In this document: one piece after another, positions 40,975 through 49,903 of the stretch
Position numbering within the stretch: the first letter of the stretch is position 1
How the letters are laid out: each line of letters begins with the position of its first letter
NCBI GenBank assembly: GCA_045110575.1
Contig: JBGCGF010000064.1
Coordinates: 7,054 to 71,053, forward strand
Source: CALDTK01 sp045110575
Lineage (GTDB): Bacteria > Bacteroidota > Bacteroidia > Chitinophagales > Saprospiraceae
Direction of reading: 5' to 3'
DNA length: 64,000 nucleotides
Made by a program: the position numbers and the translations under genes
The notes under the pieces: model-generated
What the model saw: the letters and a program-made list of their open reading frames with translations, nothing else
What the model was told of the DNA's origin: nothing
Database searches by the model: none

Positions 40975-42010
40975 GAAGAATTTGTCTTTCCTAGATAGCT
41001 ACTTAACGCTTTGGATTTTCTTGGCAATGGCCATAGGTGTCGGACTCGGATATTTCCTTCCTGCGTTTCCTGAGTTGATCGATTCAATGTCCAGCGGAAC
41101 AACCAATATTCCTATCGCAATTGGTCTCATCATCATGATGTACCCACCTCTGGCCAAGGTGAATTTCGCGTTGCTTCCAAGAATCTTTAGCAACGTAAAG
41201 ATCCTATCGATATCCCTCTTACTCAATTGGGTGATTGGGCCAGTACTGATGTTTGTACTCGCCATCACTTTCTTGCGCGACTATCCAGAGTACATGGTAG
41301 GTCTAATCCTAATTGGATTGGCTCGCTGTATCGCAATGGTGCTTGTGTGGAATGACCTTGCCGAAGGAAGCCGTGAATACGGTGCAGGATTGGTAGCCCT
41401 CAACAGCATTTTCCAAGTGTTTGCGTATAGCTTCTATGCATGGCTATTCATCACGATTCTCCCACCCTACTTCGGGTTTGAAGGAGCTATCGTAGATATT
41501 TCAGTAGGCACCGTTGCGCAAAGCGTCGCCATATACCTCGGTATTCCCTTCTTGCTTGGCATCATGAGCCGTCTCATACTGGTTCGCGTATTTGGTGAGA
41601 CTTGGTATCAAGAGCGTTTCCTTCCTACCGTTTCGCCTTTGACCTTGATCGCCTTACTCTTCACGATTGTCGTGATGTTCTCGCTGAAAGGTGAGCTTAT
41701 TGTCACTATCCCGATGGACGTGTTGATTATAGCCGTTCCTCTGCTCATTTACTTCGCACTCATGTTCCTTATCGGCTTCTTTATAAGCCGGGCAATGGGC
41801 GCTCCGTACGATGAAAATGCGGCGGTATCCTTTACTGCAGCAGGAAACAACTTCGAACTCGCGATCGCTGTAGCCATTGCGGTGTTTGGCCTAAACTCAG
41901 GTCAGGCATTCGCAGGTGTTGTGGGTCCTCTCGTAGAGGTTCCTGCACTCATCTTACTGGTCAGGGTTTCCTTCTGGCTGAAGGACAAATACTACCCGCA
42001 AAGCACCTAA
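40964..42010 (+). CDS. acr3: Arsenite efflux transporter, ACR3 family
   Basis: The 348-residue inner-membrane protein has ten predicted helices and ACR3 hallmarks: 'LGYFLPAFPELIDSMSSGTTNIPIAIGLIIMMYPPLAKVNFALLP', 'LIGLARCIAMVLVWNDLAEGSREYGAGLVALNSIFQV' (with the Cys needed for transport), and 'ENAAVSFTAAGNNFELAIAVAIAVFGLNSGQAFAGVVGPLVEVPALI'. It exports arsenite (or antimonite) using the proton-motive force, and pairs with the arsenate reductase-like gene that overlaps its start. A dedicated arsR is missing next to it. Confidence 0.95.
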   Translation: MSSKKNLSFLDSYLTLWIFLAMAIGVGLGYFLPAFPELIDSMSSGTTNIPIAIGLIIMMYPPLAKVNFALLPRIFSNVKILSISLLLNWVIGPVLMFVLAITFLRDYPEYMVGLILIGLARCIAMVLVWNDLAEGSREYGAGLVALNSIFQVFAYSFYAWLFITILPPYFGFEGAIVDISVGTVAQSVAIYLGIPFLLGIMSRLILVRVFGETWYQERFLPTVSPLTLIALLFTIVVMFSLKGELIVTIPMDVLIIAVPLLIYFALMFLIGFFISRAMGAPYDENAAVSFTAAGNNFELAIAVAIAVFGLNSGQAFAGVVGPLVEVPALILLVRVSFWLKDKYYPQST

Positions 42011-42031
42011 TTAACTTAAGGTTAAAAAAAC

Positions 42032-43312
42032 TTAGGTCTTGCGCTTCTTCTTTTCTGCTGCTGGAAAAAGTACGTTGTTCAAGATCAAGCGATAACCTGG
42101 GCTATGCGGGTGCAAGCTTAGATCTGTTTCTGGATCGTTCACATAGTGACGGTAATCTTCTGGATCGTGGCCGCCATAAAACGTCCAAGTTCCTTCACCG
42201 TAACTACCGTGGATATAGCGAGCTTCTTCGACGGGCTTTGTCTCACCGAGGATTAGCACTGAGCTTTTGATATGCTTGGTGCGATAGGCCGTTGTCTGTC
42301 CCATGAATCCTTTCACGGTGCGTGTGTGGTTCTGTGTCAACATCGTTGGGATTGGATCCCACTTAGCCGAAAAATCAAATAGCGTAAAGTAGTCTTGCTT
42401 CGCATCTAGCCTTCGTGTGAGCGTCGGGTCAATGGTCGAAAATTCGTACTCCAACGGGTTCTTCATCAGCTGAAAATCCTTGAAAGCAAAGGTGTTGTCA
42501 AAGTTCAATTTCGAATCTGCATCTGGATCTGCTGCGTCGCCGTCGTAAATGTCTGCGCAGATGTCAATTCCATCGGATGCAAGCGCAATGTCGTAGGTAT
42601 CCGTTGCCGAACACATGGCGAACATGAATCCACCTCCACCAACAAAGTCTCTTACAGCTTTGACTACGCCCAACTTGAGTTGACTAACCTTGGAGTATCC
42701 TTCCTTCGCAGCCAATGCCTCCATTTGCTTCACGTTTTCGCGATACCAAGGCTGCGTATGGAAGTTCTTGTAAAAGCGACCGTACTGTCCCGTGAAATCT
42801 TCGTGGTGCAAATGCAGCCAATCATAGAGCGCGAGGTCTCCAGCGAGTACCTCTGAATCGTAAATCGTTTCGTAGGGAATCTCTGCATATGTCAGCACAA
42901 GCGTTACCGCGTCGTCCCAGGGTTGGACTCGCTCGCCTTTTGCGTTAAACTGCGGTGTATACACCGCTACTTTCGGAGCAGTCTCGAGTTTAATAGCATC
43001 CATGTTTTTTTCTGGATGCGAAATCTCGGTGAGGATGCCGTTGAATTGCGCGTCTGAGATTACCTCATACTTCACATTTCGAGTCTTGCATTCCTTTTCA
43101 AATGCGGCGTTTTGCCGAAAGGCGAATGACCCTCCACGATAGTTAAGTAACCAGTACGTTTCCACCTTTTTGTCTAACACCCAGAAGGTTACGCCATATG
43201 CCTTAAGGTGATCACTCTGGCGATCATCCATTGGCACCAGCATATAAGCGGCTTGTACAGATTGCGCTGCGAACAGCATAGAAATAACGAGAAAGAGTAC
43301 GCGCATACCCAT
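42032..43312 (-). CDS. Exported conserved protein (often annotated 'asparagine synthetase B'), function unknown
   Basis: The 426 residues start with a signal peptide ('MGMRVLFLVISMLFAAQSVQA'). The mature N-terminus 'YMLVPMDDRQSDHLKAYGVTFWVLDKKVETYWLLNYRGGSFAF' is a strongly conserved block of a Bacteroidota family that databases often label asparagine synthetase B without biochemical support. Later blocks ('AVYTPQFNAKGERVQPWDDAVTLVLTYAEIPYETIYD', 'FVGGGGFMFAMCSATDTYDIALAS', 'YGEGTWTFYGGHDPEDYRHYVNDPETDLSLHPHSPGYRLILNNVLFPAA') suggest a class I glutamine-amidotransferase-like fold with Cys in 'MFAMCSA'. No ATP-pyrophosphatase domain is present, so real asparagine synthesis is unlikely. Confidence 0.7.
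   Translation of the reverse strand: MGMRVLFLVISMLFAAQSVQAAYMLVPMDDRQSDHLKAYGVTFWVLDKKVETYWLLNYRGGSFAFRQNAAFEKECKTRNVKYEVISDAQFNGILTEISHPEKNMDAIKLETAPKVAVYTPQFNAKGERVQPWDDAVTLVLTYAEIPYETIYDSEVLAGDLALYDWLHLHHEDFTGQYGRFYKNFHTQPWYRENVKQMEALAAKEGYSKVSQLKLGVVKAVRDFVGGGGFMFAMCSATDTYDIALASDGIDICADIYDGDAADPDADSKLNFDNTFAFKDFQLMKNPLEYEFSTIDPTLTRRLDAKQDYFTLFDFSAKWDPIPTMLTQNHTRTVKGFMGQTTAYRTKHIKSSVLILGETKPVEEARYIHGSYGEGTWTFYGGHDPEDYRHYVNDPETDLSLHPHSPGYRLILNNVLFPAAEKKKRKT
43109..43123 (+). repeat. Dispersed motif copy 17 (C-G stem pair)
   Basis: GTTTTGCCGAAAGGC, antisense in the 426-residue exported protein gene (AFRQN); compensated GCC/GGC stem. Confidence 0.8.
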
Positions 43313-43356
43313 ATAACGATAAAAGGCCCTATTAAGATATGCTACAACAGCTGTTT

Positions 43357-44889
43357 TCAGTCGAGCGCTAGCATTTCAGCTACACCTAAGATTCCTGTCT
43401 GCGGAATCATAATCCAGTCTGGACGACTTGAACGCTCGTAAGCGAGCTCATACATCGCCTTGTCTGCCAAGTAAAACGCTAGCATTTCCTTGCGTTCAGG
43501 GGCTCCGTTTGGAAGAAAACTGGACTCCCCTACTTCATCGTGATATGCAGTCAAAAAGAGTCGACTTGCGACTCGATACCACATCTTGGCCGCAGCCATA
43601 GCCCACTCCGCGCCATCAACTTCTTGCAGCGCATATGCATAAGGCGCATAATGCAGGCTGCGTACCATGCCAGCAACGTCTTTGTACGCCGGGTGACGCT
43701 GACGACGATAGGCCAAGGTGTACAACGGTTCACCTTCAAAATCGATAATGACCACGTCATTAGGTGTGATTAATACCTGACCGAGGTGATAGTCTCCATG
43801 CACTCGGATTTTACCTCCATACACTTCAGGAAAGGAGATAGACTCCAACCAGCCTGCAATAGCATGTTGAGCCTCGGCGACATCAGGTTTTGCGAAGGCA
43901 GACTCGTTGCGGAGTCTATCCATAAGACCTGTTTTGGCGGAAGCCCAATCGGCACGAGTCAATGCCTCAGGAACTAATCCGGGATCATTTGCCTCACCAA
44001 AAAACGAGTGCATTTGTGCCGTTCGTTGGCCCAATTTCAATAGCCGCGCAATCGTCTCTTCTCCCATCGCTAGACGGATTTCGGAAGGAATTAGATCGGG
44101 AACAAGTCGCTTGGACAGGTGACCTGAAAAACCTACTTCCTGTATCCCTGGAGAATCTCTGTAACGCTTTGCATAGCCAGCTACATCGTGCAAAAAGGTC
44201 TCCCATGCTTCGCCTTGATGATCGATTTTACCGAGCATCAATCCAAGTGTAATCGGATCTCCTCCGTTAGCTGGTTCAAAACGAATTGCCCCGCCAAAAG
44301 CAGGCACGTTTTCAAAGCCACACGCTTCACTCAAGTACGCAATCAGTTCGGCGTCTGGATGCAGTCCTGCTTCCGTTTTCCGAAAGAGCTTAAAAAAGCC
44401 ATCAGGAGGATAAACAACAACGCTATTGGAAGAATTCTGAGCAGGAATGTGACTGTTGGATCCATCGGACTGGTTGCGACAAACACTTCCGGCTTGTCCA
44501 ACTATTCTGCCTGTTTGGGCAACGATCATGGCTTCATTTGCCATCAGATCATACATGCTTTCGCGAAAACCCTCTTCACCCAGCGCGTCAATAAGAACGC
44601 CCTTCTTTGTTTTACAAACGACACGCAGATCGTCAGGTGCAAACGCACGATCAACCTCCGCAACGGCAAGTACACGGAGCTCATTTGAATTGTCACTGAA
44701 CTTCAAGTTTGCAAGCCAAAGACCGTGGTCTTCGTTTGCTGAAGGAAGCCCCGTCAATTCAATGGAACGAATGGTTTTATCCTTACTGGTATACCAGCGC
44801 TGGCGCTGTAGGAATGCAGGTAAATGGGTGGTGATTATCGCATTTAAAAGACGAGAATCATCTAGGAGATATTGAAGCGCAACGTGCAT
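43357..44889 (-). CDS. Maltokinase-like phosphotransferase
   Basis: The 510-residue protein resembles maltokinases (Mak), which phosphorylate maltose to maltose 1-phosphate for the GlgE or TreS pathway. 'LPAFLQRQRWYTSKDKTIRSIEL' and 'FKLFRKTEAGLHPDAELIAYLSE' form the N-lobe. 'IRVHGDYHLGQVLITPNDVVIIDFEGEPLYTLAYRRQRHPAYKDVAGMVRSLHYAPYAYAL' is the aminoglycoside-phosphotransferase-type catalytic core (H-G-D-x-H and I-D-F-E). It usually occurs fused or next to trehalose synthase; neither treS nor glgE is in the window. Copies of the dispersed motif occur at 43931 and 44567. Confidence 0.88.
   Translation of the reverse strand: MHVALQYLLDDSRLLNAIITTHLPAFLQRQRWYTSKDKTIRSIELTGLPSANEDHGLWLANLKFSDNSNELRVLAVAEVDRAFAPDDLRVVCKTKKGVLIDALGEEGFRESMYDLMANEAMIVAQTGRIVGQAGSVCRNQSDGSNSHIPAQNSSNSVVVYPPDGFFKLFRKTEAGLHPDAELIAYLSEACGFENVPAFGGAIRFEPANGGDPITLGLMLGKIDHQGEAWETFLHDVAGYAKRYRDSPGIQEVGFSGHLSKRLVPDLIPSEIRLAMGEETIARLLKLGQRTAQMHSFFGEANDPGLVPEALTRADWASAKTGLMDRLRNESAFAKPDVAEAQHAIAGWLESISFPEVYGGKIRVHGDYHLGQVLITPNDVVIIDFEGEPLYTLAYRRQRHPAYKDVAGMVRSLHYAPYAYALQEVDGAEWAMAAAKMWYRVASRLFLTAYHDEVGESSFLPNGAPERKEMLAFYLADKAMYELAYERSSRPDWIMIPQTGILGVAEMLALD
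43931..43945 (+). repeat. Dispersed motif copy 18 (GGAA loop)
   Basis: GTTTTGGCGGAAGCC, antisense in the maltokinase-like gene (ASAKT). Confidence 0.8.
44567..44580 (-). repeat. Dispersed motif copy 19 (one change)
   Basis: Minus-strand GTTTTCGCGAAAGC, sense in the maltokinase-like gene (FRES); the GCGAAAGC core is intact. Confidence 0.65.
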
Positions 44890-44967
44890 GGGATTAATGT
44901 AGCTCGATTGAGGACCAAGTTGTTTGACTTCGCGTCTAATTTCTGCATATCGACCTTACTCAGCATA

Positions 44968-46620
44968 CTACTGCCAGTTGCCGACAGCCTTTCTCCAGCT
45001 CCAAATTGCCTTAGCCCTGATGGCTTTCAGCTTAGCGCGAGTGAGTAGAGCCTTTTGCAAACTTTGCTCTCGACTATTGAGCAAAAACTGTGTGCTCTCT
45101 CCGAGGTCAAACAGTTCTCTTTCAAACTGAAGTAACTGTGCCGCCTGAGCGGCAAGGGCAGTTACATCTTGAAGTTGTGCATCGTACGCGGCCGCTGCTC
45201 TTGAATACGCGTCTGCCTTCGTAACCAATGACTGCCGTTTTGCTTCGAGCTTTGCCCCCGTCTCTGCCAACTTAATGTCGGCCATCTGGACGTTTGCTTT
45301 TGCCGTACGGTTTAAGATTGGATAGCTGAATGTTGCTCCAAACTTGTATGCACTCGTGAAGAGGTTTCCGACACCGGTATCACCGTCTGCAGGAGTCAAA
45401 TCAAAGCCATCACCAAGAAGCGAGTAACTCAAATCGAGCTTCGGCTTCAGGTACTCACGCTTGAGTTGACGTTCAAGTTGGAGGTCCGCAAACGAGGCGC
45501 GTAGTTCCGCCAATTCGGGGTTGCTGGTTACCGAGCCGAGTGATTCAGGAATGACCGTGTTCAACGCCTCTTCACTTGGAAGAGATCCGTCTGGCAACTC
45601 CCAATAAATGGCGCGTAATTCTTGCTCCGCGACCTGCGCATCTACACGGGCTTGCTGAGTTGTAAGCTGCTGATTGAATAGTGAGACGCGTGCCTCCAAG
45701 GTGTCAACAGCTGGCTTGTCACCTTGCTGGTAAAGCCCAAGCGTGTTTGCCAATCGGACAGCAATCAACTCCTCTGTTTCTTCGTAGATCGTAAGGAGCT
45801 GCACAGCGTATGACCAGTTCGTGTAGGCCACGGCAACATCGTAGCGCAACTCGTTGCGAATGATATTGGCTGCGGCTTTGTTGCGCTGTACGGCTACTTC
45901 TCCTTGTTTAACACCTACACGATACTTGTCGGTCAACAAGCCTTGAAGCACTGGAAGTTTGAGGGAAACGTATGCTTGTCCAGCATCGGGAACAGTACGC
46001 TCATTGTTGAGGTATACGCCATCAGCCCACTGGTGACCGGCTTCGATTTTAAGTGCCAAAGGACTTTGCCAAGTGACTCCTACATCTGCGTAATTGAAGT
46101 ACTCCGTCCCTACGTATTCTTTGCGCTGGAAATCTCCGACTACTGTTGGATCAAAACCTCCGCGAGCACCCAAAAGTGCTGCTGGTCCACGAGATTCTAC
46201 GGCCTTCGCTGCGATGGCAAGTGGATGCTTTCGCAAAACCCAAGACATGGCTGTGTCTAGGAGAATCCCACCCGGAAGCTGAAGACTTCCGCCCTTGACG
46301 CGCAGCAAACTTTGCTGTTTATCAATTGCTGTAGGTCGCTCGTTTTCAGAACCGAATATGCGAAGCTGCGACCTCATCTCGCTGCGATTCAAGGTATCTG
46401 AAGATTGAACAGCCTTGGCTTCGTTCTGACGTTTTATGTCTTGCAGTTCTTGTTGTGTCTCGAGCGCAGCACGAGGATCTTCGCCTGAAGGTGGAGCTTT
46501 CGCCAAAACACTATTCACCTGCGCTAGGCCAATTTGCCAGCACAATACGAATAGCACTAGAAAAGCAAGCAACCGCGGCAGACGCTGGTCGAAGCTTGCT
46601 TGAGCAAATGACTTGATCAT
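44968..46620 (-). CDS. TolC-family outer membrane efflux protein
   Basis: I start it at 'MIKSFAQASFDQRLPRLLAFLVLFVLCWQIGLAQ' (46620), whose ATG overlaps the TGA of the adaptor gene (ATGA), giving 550 residues. The rest has the duplicated TolC helical hairpins ('AAANIIRNELRYDVAVAYTNWSYAVQLLTIYEETEELIAVRLANTLGLYQQGD', 'ADIKLAETGAKLEAKRQSLVTKADAYSRAAAAYDAQLQDVTALAAQAAQLLQFERELFDLGESTQFLLNSREQSL') and a short beta-barrel part. It forms the outer-membrane tunnel of the export system encoded with the HlyD adaptor and ABC protein upstream. Motif copies are at 46227 and 46495. Confidence 0.9.
   Translation of the reverse strand: MIKSFAQASFDQRLPRLLAFLVLFVLCWQIGLAQVNSVLAKAPPSGEDPRAALETQQELQDIKRQNEAKAVQSSDTLNRSEMRSQLRIFGSENERPTAIDKQQSLLRVKGGSLQLPGGILLDTAMSWVLRKHPLAIAAKAVESRGPAALLGARGGFDPTVVGDFQRKEYVGTEYFNYADVGVTWQSPLALKIEAGHQWADGVYLNNERTVPDAGQAYVSLKLPVLQGLLTDKYRVGVKQGEVAVQRNKAAANIIRNELRYDVAVAYTNWSYAVQLLTIYEETEELIAVRLANTLGLYQQGDKPAVDTLEARVSLFNQQLTTQQARVDAQVAEQELRAIYWELPDGSLPSEEALNTVIPESLGSVTSNPELAELRASFADLQLERQLKREYLKPKLDLSYSLLGDGFDLTPADGDTGVGNLFTSAYKFGATFSYPILNRTAKANVQMADIKLAETGAKLEAKRQSLVTKADAYSRAAAAYDAQLQDVTALAAQAAQLLQFERELFDLGESTQFLLNSREQSLQKALLTRAKLKAIRAKAIWSWRKAVGNWQ
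46227..46239 (-). repeat. Dispersed motif copy 20 (one base deleted)
   Basis: Minus-strand GTTTTGCGAAAGC, sense in the TolC gene (VLRKH); lacks one G, core GCGAAAGC intact. Confidence 0.6.
46495..46509 (-). repeat. Dispersed motif copy 21 (exact)
   Basis: Minus-strand GTTTTGGCGAAAGCT, sense in the TolC gene (VLAKA), shortly after the signal peptide. Confidence 0.9.
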
Positions 46621-47996
46621 TTCGCAAGAACTTTTGCAGGTGCTTTCATTTTCACATCCTTCCCTTGTTCTCCTTTCGGATCGTAATAGTCTGGAGGGAA
46701 CGCGTTGAGTTGTCGCCAGAGTTCGTACCAAACAGACACCCGGTTGAGAAGGACAACGCCTTCAGCTCCTGAGCCTGGACGCAATGCTTCTGGCCAGAGG
46801 TTAGTTTCTTTACTCGGCTTAACGAGAACGCGGTAACGTCCTTTATCGTCAATGATGTTGTCGACAGCAGCGATTTCACCTACGAAGGTTCCGTAGGAGA
46901 GACCTGGCCATCCACTGAATACAATTGCTGGCCAACCGTCGAAAAGGAAGCGCACTTCTTCGCCCACTTTGACGAGCGGTAGGTTGAATGGATCGACAAA
47001 CATTTCTACTGCAGGAATAAAGGTGCTTGGCAGAATGCTCACGACCTCGTCTCCTTCCTTTACGGTCTCACCAATTCCTGGCTTCAAGACTTTGGCGATG
47101 ATGCCATCTTGAGGTGCGAGGATGTGCTCAAAATCCTGACGGATCCGATAATTCGCTTCTTGAGAATTCAGCTTCTCCACTTCACCAATAGATGTGTAGT
47201 AAGCGGTCATTGCGCTCTGTCGATCACTTTCAATTTTAGCGAGCTTACCGTTGTACTCCGGCTCTACCGTTTGGATGGCGAGCTCGGCCTGCTTCACATC
47301 TGTTTTTGCTTGGTCAACCTTGTTGCGAAGCGCAGTCAGCTTGGCAGATGCTTCACGTGCCTTTAGACGCTTAGCCTCTTGATCGGTTAGCGGCTTTAAC
47401 CCTCTACGGTAAAGGCTATCCGCACGGGCGAGCTGGTAGTTTGCAATTTCTACTTGCGTTTCTTGCTGTGCTAAATCAGCAGCTAACGTGGAGACGTAAA
47501 GTCGACTTTGCTCAAGCTTATTCTTGGTTTTCCGGAGGGTCAAATCACGTTCCTGACGGGTGGTTGCCGCTTGGTTGGCGAGTGCTTTAGACTTGGCCAG
47601 ATAACCGTCGGCTGAGCTGCTTTTCGCATCTCGTGTTCGGCCGGTTCGAGATACTAATTCAGGATCGAGATACTCGGGTTTTATCTCTGATAGTCGAGCA
47701 ATGGTATCGCCTTTCAATACGGTGTCTCCTTCCATCACAAACCATGCCTCTACCCTACCAGGGATACTTGACTGGACGGTTTGCGGACGTGAAGCAGGAT
47801 TGAGTGCAGTCACTTTGCCTTTGGCTCTAAAGTTCTGAATCCAAGGGAGGAAAAGCAAAATTATACCCACTGCGAGTGCAGAGAATACCCATCGACGAAA
47901 CATCACCTGCCCCGTAGGCAGATTGATTCGATCGATGGACTTTAGGCCCAGTTCCGAAAGGTTTTCTAAAACGCGTTGAGGTGATAAGTTTAGCAT
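46617..47996 (-). CDS. HlyD-family periplasmic adaptor protein
   Basis: The 459-residue protein has a membrane anchor near residues 32-52 ('FSALAVGIILLFLPWIQNF'). A lipoyl/barrel-sandwich half is split by a long coiled-coil hairpin (about residues 125-280, 'RDLTLRKTKNKLEQSRLYVSTLAADLAQQETQVEIANYQLARAD'). It returns as 'IRQDFEHILAPQDGIIAKVLKPGIGETVKEGDEVVSILP', followed by a beta-barrel domain. It bridges an inner-membrane exporter to TolC. It is coupled by a 4-bp overlap to the tolC gene and follows the ABC gene by 79 bp. A motif copy (48030) lies in that gap. Confidence 0.92.
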   Translation of the reverse strand: MLNLSPQRVLENLSELGLKSIDRINLPTGQVMFRRWVFSALAVGIILLFLPWIQNFRAKGKVTALNPASRPQTVQSSIPGRVEAWFVMEGDTVLKGDTIARLSEIKPEYLDPELVSRTGRTRDAKSSSADGYLAKSKALANQAATTRQERDLTLRKTKNKLEQSRLYVSTLAADLAQQETQVEIANYQLARADSLYRRGLKPLTDQEAKRLKAREASAKLTALRNKVDQAKTDVKQAELAIQTVEPEYNGKLAKIESDRQSAMTAYYTSIGEVEKLNSQEANYRIRQDFEHILAPQDGIIAKVLKPGIGETVKEGDEVVSILPSTFIPAVEMFVDPFNLPLVKVGEEVRFLFDGWPAIVFSGWPGLSYGTFVGEIAAVDNIIDDKGRYRVLVKPSKETNLWPEALRPGSGAEGVVLLNRVSVWYELWRQLNAFPPDYYDPKGEQGKDVKMKAPAKVLAK

Positions 47997-48029
47997 GGAG
48001 TTAAACGTAAAGTCGGAGAGTCGAAATAG

Positions 48030-48044
48030 GTTTTGGCGTAAGCT
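48030..48044 (+). repeat. Dispersed motif copy 22 (GTAA loop)
   Basis: GTTTTGGCGTAAGCT in the gap between the HlyD and ABC genes. Confidence 0.85.
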
Positions 48045-48075
48045 GAAAGAGCTTACTAAGTAGGAGTAAAGCCTA

Positions 48076-49830
48076 CTAGGCTAAGTTGTTCGGATCACTG
48101 GTCCAAACTCCACGAATTGCGGAATTACGGAGTGCTACGCTCGGGACATCGAGACCAATCAATTTACCTCTACGAAGAACCGCTACTCGATCACAGAGTT
48201 TGGCAATCCGAGGATCGTTGCTCGTGATCACAAGCGTCCAAGGATTCTTTCTGTCGATGAGGTTTGTGAAGATCAAGTCACGAAGGTCTGGCTCCAGATG
48301 CTCTAAAAGTCCGCCGATAACGAGCAGACGCGGACGCCTAACGATCGCTCTTGCAATCAAAAGACGTGTGCGCACAGATCGAGGTAAGTCGAGTCCTTCA
48401 GCTACGAGTACCGTTTCATAACCATCCGGTTGCTCGGCTACCCATCCTTTGAGACCTGACATGAGTAGTGCCCACTGAATATCAGAGAAGCTCACGTCTG
48501 GGTGTCCGAGACAGATGTTGTCGGTAATGTTGGCCGGGATGATTTCCTCTTGTGGAGTGAAATCACCAATCGCCTGACGAAGCGTGTCGAGCGAATAGTT
48601 GGCAATTGGGGTACTGTTGAAGAGCAAGCGACCTTTAAAATCAAGGCGCAATCCTGCCAATAGTTGAATCAAAGTGGTACGACCAGAGCGGTTGAAACCT
48701 GCGATACAAAGGCGCTCATTACTTGCAATCTCAAGATCGAGGCTTTCTAGCGCGGTATCTCCTGAACGAGGATAGACAAACGAGAGATTTGTGATTTCCA
48801 CCGTCATTCCCTGTCCTGTATCGAGCTCTGGAAACTTCATCTTTCCGCCTACTTCAAGAGGAAGATCTGTAACGGTTGCTATTTTCTCAACGCCGGTAAG
48901 CGTGTCATATACGGTCTCGAAGGAGTAGACCACTTTCTCAGCATTGCTTATGATCGAAAGGATGACAAGTTCGGCTGCAACGAACTGACCGATGTTGATC
49001 TGGTTGTTGATGACCAAGTAGCCACCAAGCAATAAGAAGGTGAGCGTCACAAAAGCCTGGATCGCAATAATCCCACTGAAGTGCCAAAGCAGCAAGCGGA
49101 AGTGAGCAGACCTAAAGTCGAGGTATTTCGAGACAAGCTCGTCGGTGCGACGCATAGCTAGGCGTGCGCCACCGGCCAACTTGAACGTGTTGTTCGCTCT
49201 AGCTACATCTTCTAGCCAACTGGCCGTTGCGTACTTGTACTTACTCTCGGACAGGCTTGTCGCCAGTGAGTTATTGAATAGAACACGGATCAAGATTAAG
49301 AGCAAGGCAATCATGACGATACCCATGATTCCGAAAAAGGTGTTGTAAAACGTGACCAGTAGAAGACCGAAGATGATCTGCATGATGGCTCCACTAAAGT
49401 CAAGGAGGATTTTAGGAAGTCCTTTCTGGACATTGACCGTATCGAAGAATCGGTTGACCAACTCAGGTGGATACGAGTCCTTGAATGCTTCAAGGCGTAT
49501 CCGGGGCAATCGATAGGCAAACTCCAGTGCTGCACGAGCAAAAAGCCTACGCTGTATGGCCTCTGCGATGATCTTCTGCATCACTTTAAGGACTCCTACA
49601 AAAATGAAGGAGAGCGTCACGACAAGTGCCAAGACCACTAGAGACGCATTGAATTCTCCGCCTGCAATGAGGTTGATGATCGCTTGGACTCCCAAGGGAC
49701 CGGCCAAACTGACCACACCAATGAGTACGGCATACATGTAGATATGCCCGATATCCTTGCGATCAGGTCGCAACAATCGCCAAAAGCGCTGTACCGGTGT
49801 CAGCGGAATTGTATCAGTAGTGGCTGCCAT
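48076..49830 (-). CDS. ABC exporter-like protein with degenerate ATPase domain
   Basis: The 584 residues have a six-helix exporter membrane domain (about 20-310) and a C-terminal nucleotide-binding domain. That domain has lost its key residues. Walker A reads 'GFNRSGRTTL' with Arg384 in place of the invariant Lys. The signature motif LSGGQ is replaced by 'LDLPRSVRTRLLIARAIVRRPRLL'. Walker B reads 'LLVIGGLLEHLE' with Gly506-Gly507 for Asp-Glu. The switch His is replaced in 'LVITSNDPRI'. ATP hydrolysis by this subunit alone is doubtful. It is the first gene of an operon with an HlyD adaptor and TolC, and is divergent from a TetR regulator. It may pair with an active half elsewhere or work in a non-canonical way. 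Confidence 0.88.
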   Translation of the reverse strand: MAATTDTIPLTPVQRFWRLLRPDRKDIGHIYMYAVLIGVVSLAGPLGVQAIINLIAGGEFNASLVVLALVVTLSFIFVGVLKVMQKIIAEAIQRRLFARAALEFAYRLPRIRLEAFKDSYPPELVNRFFDTVNVQKGLPKILLDFSGAIMQIIFGLLLVTFYNTFFGIMGIVMIALLLILIRVLFNNSLATSLSESKYKYATASWLEDVARANNTFKLAGGARLAMRRTDELVSKYLDFRSAHFRLLLWHFSGIIAIQAFVTLTFLLLGGYLVINNQINIGQFVAAELVILSIISNAEKVVYSFETVYDTLTGVEKIATVTDLPLEVGGKMKFPELDTGQGMTVEITNLSFVYPRSGDTALESLDLEIASNERLCIAGFNRSGRTTLIQLLAGLRLDFKGRLLFNSTPIANYSLDTLRQAIGDFTPQEEIIPANITDNICLGHPDVSFSDIQWALLMSGLKGWVAEQPDGYETVLVAEGLDLPRSVRTRLLIARAIVRRPRLLVIGGLLEHLEPDLRDLIFTNLIDRKNPWTLVITSNDPRIAKLCDRVAVLRRGKLIGLDVPSVALRNSAIRGVWTSDPNNLA

Positions 49831-49871
49831 GAATAGAAGTTTTGCAATTTACAATGATAGTAATGCTATTC

Positions 49872-49886
49872 GAACCAAAAAGGTTC
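49872..49886. promoter_or_regulatory. Inverted repeat GAACC-AAAAA-GGTTC, candidate TetR operator
   Basis: This lies in the 73-bp gap between the divergent ABC exporter and TetR genes, a typical place for a shared operator. The arms are only 5 bp, so the call is tentative. Confidence 0.35.
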
Positions 49887-49903
49887 TCACTCGTTTAAAA
49901 AGT

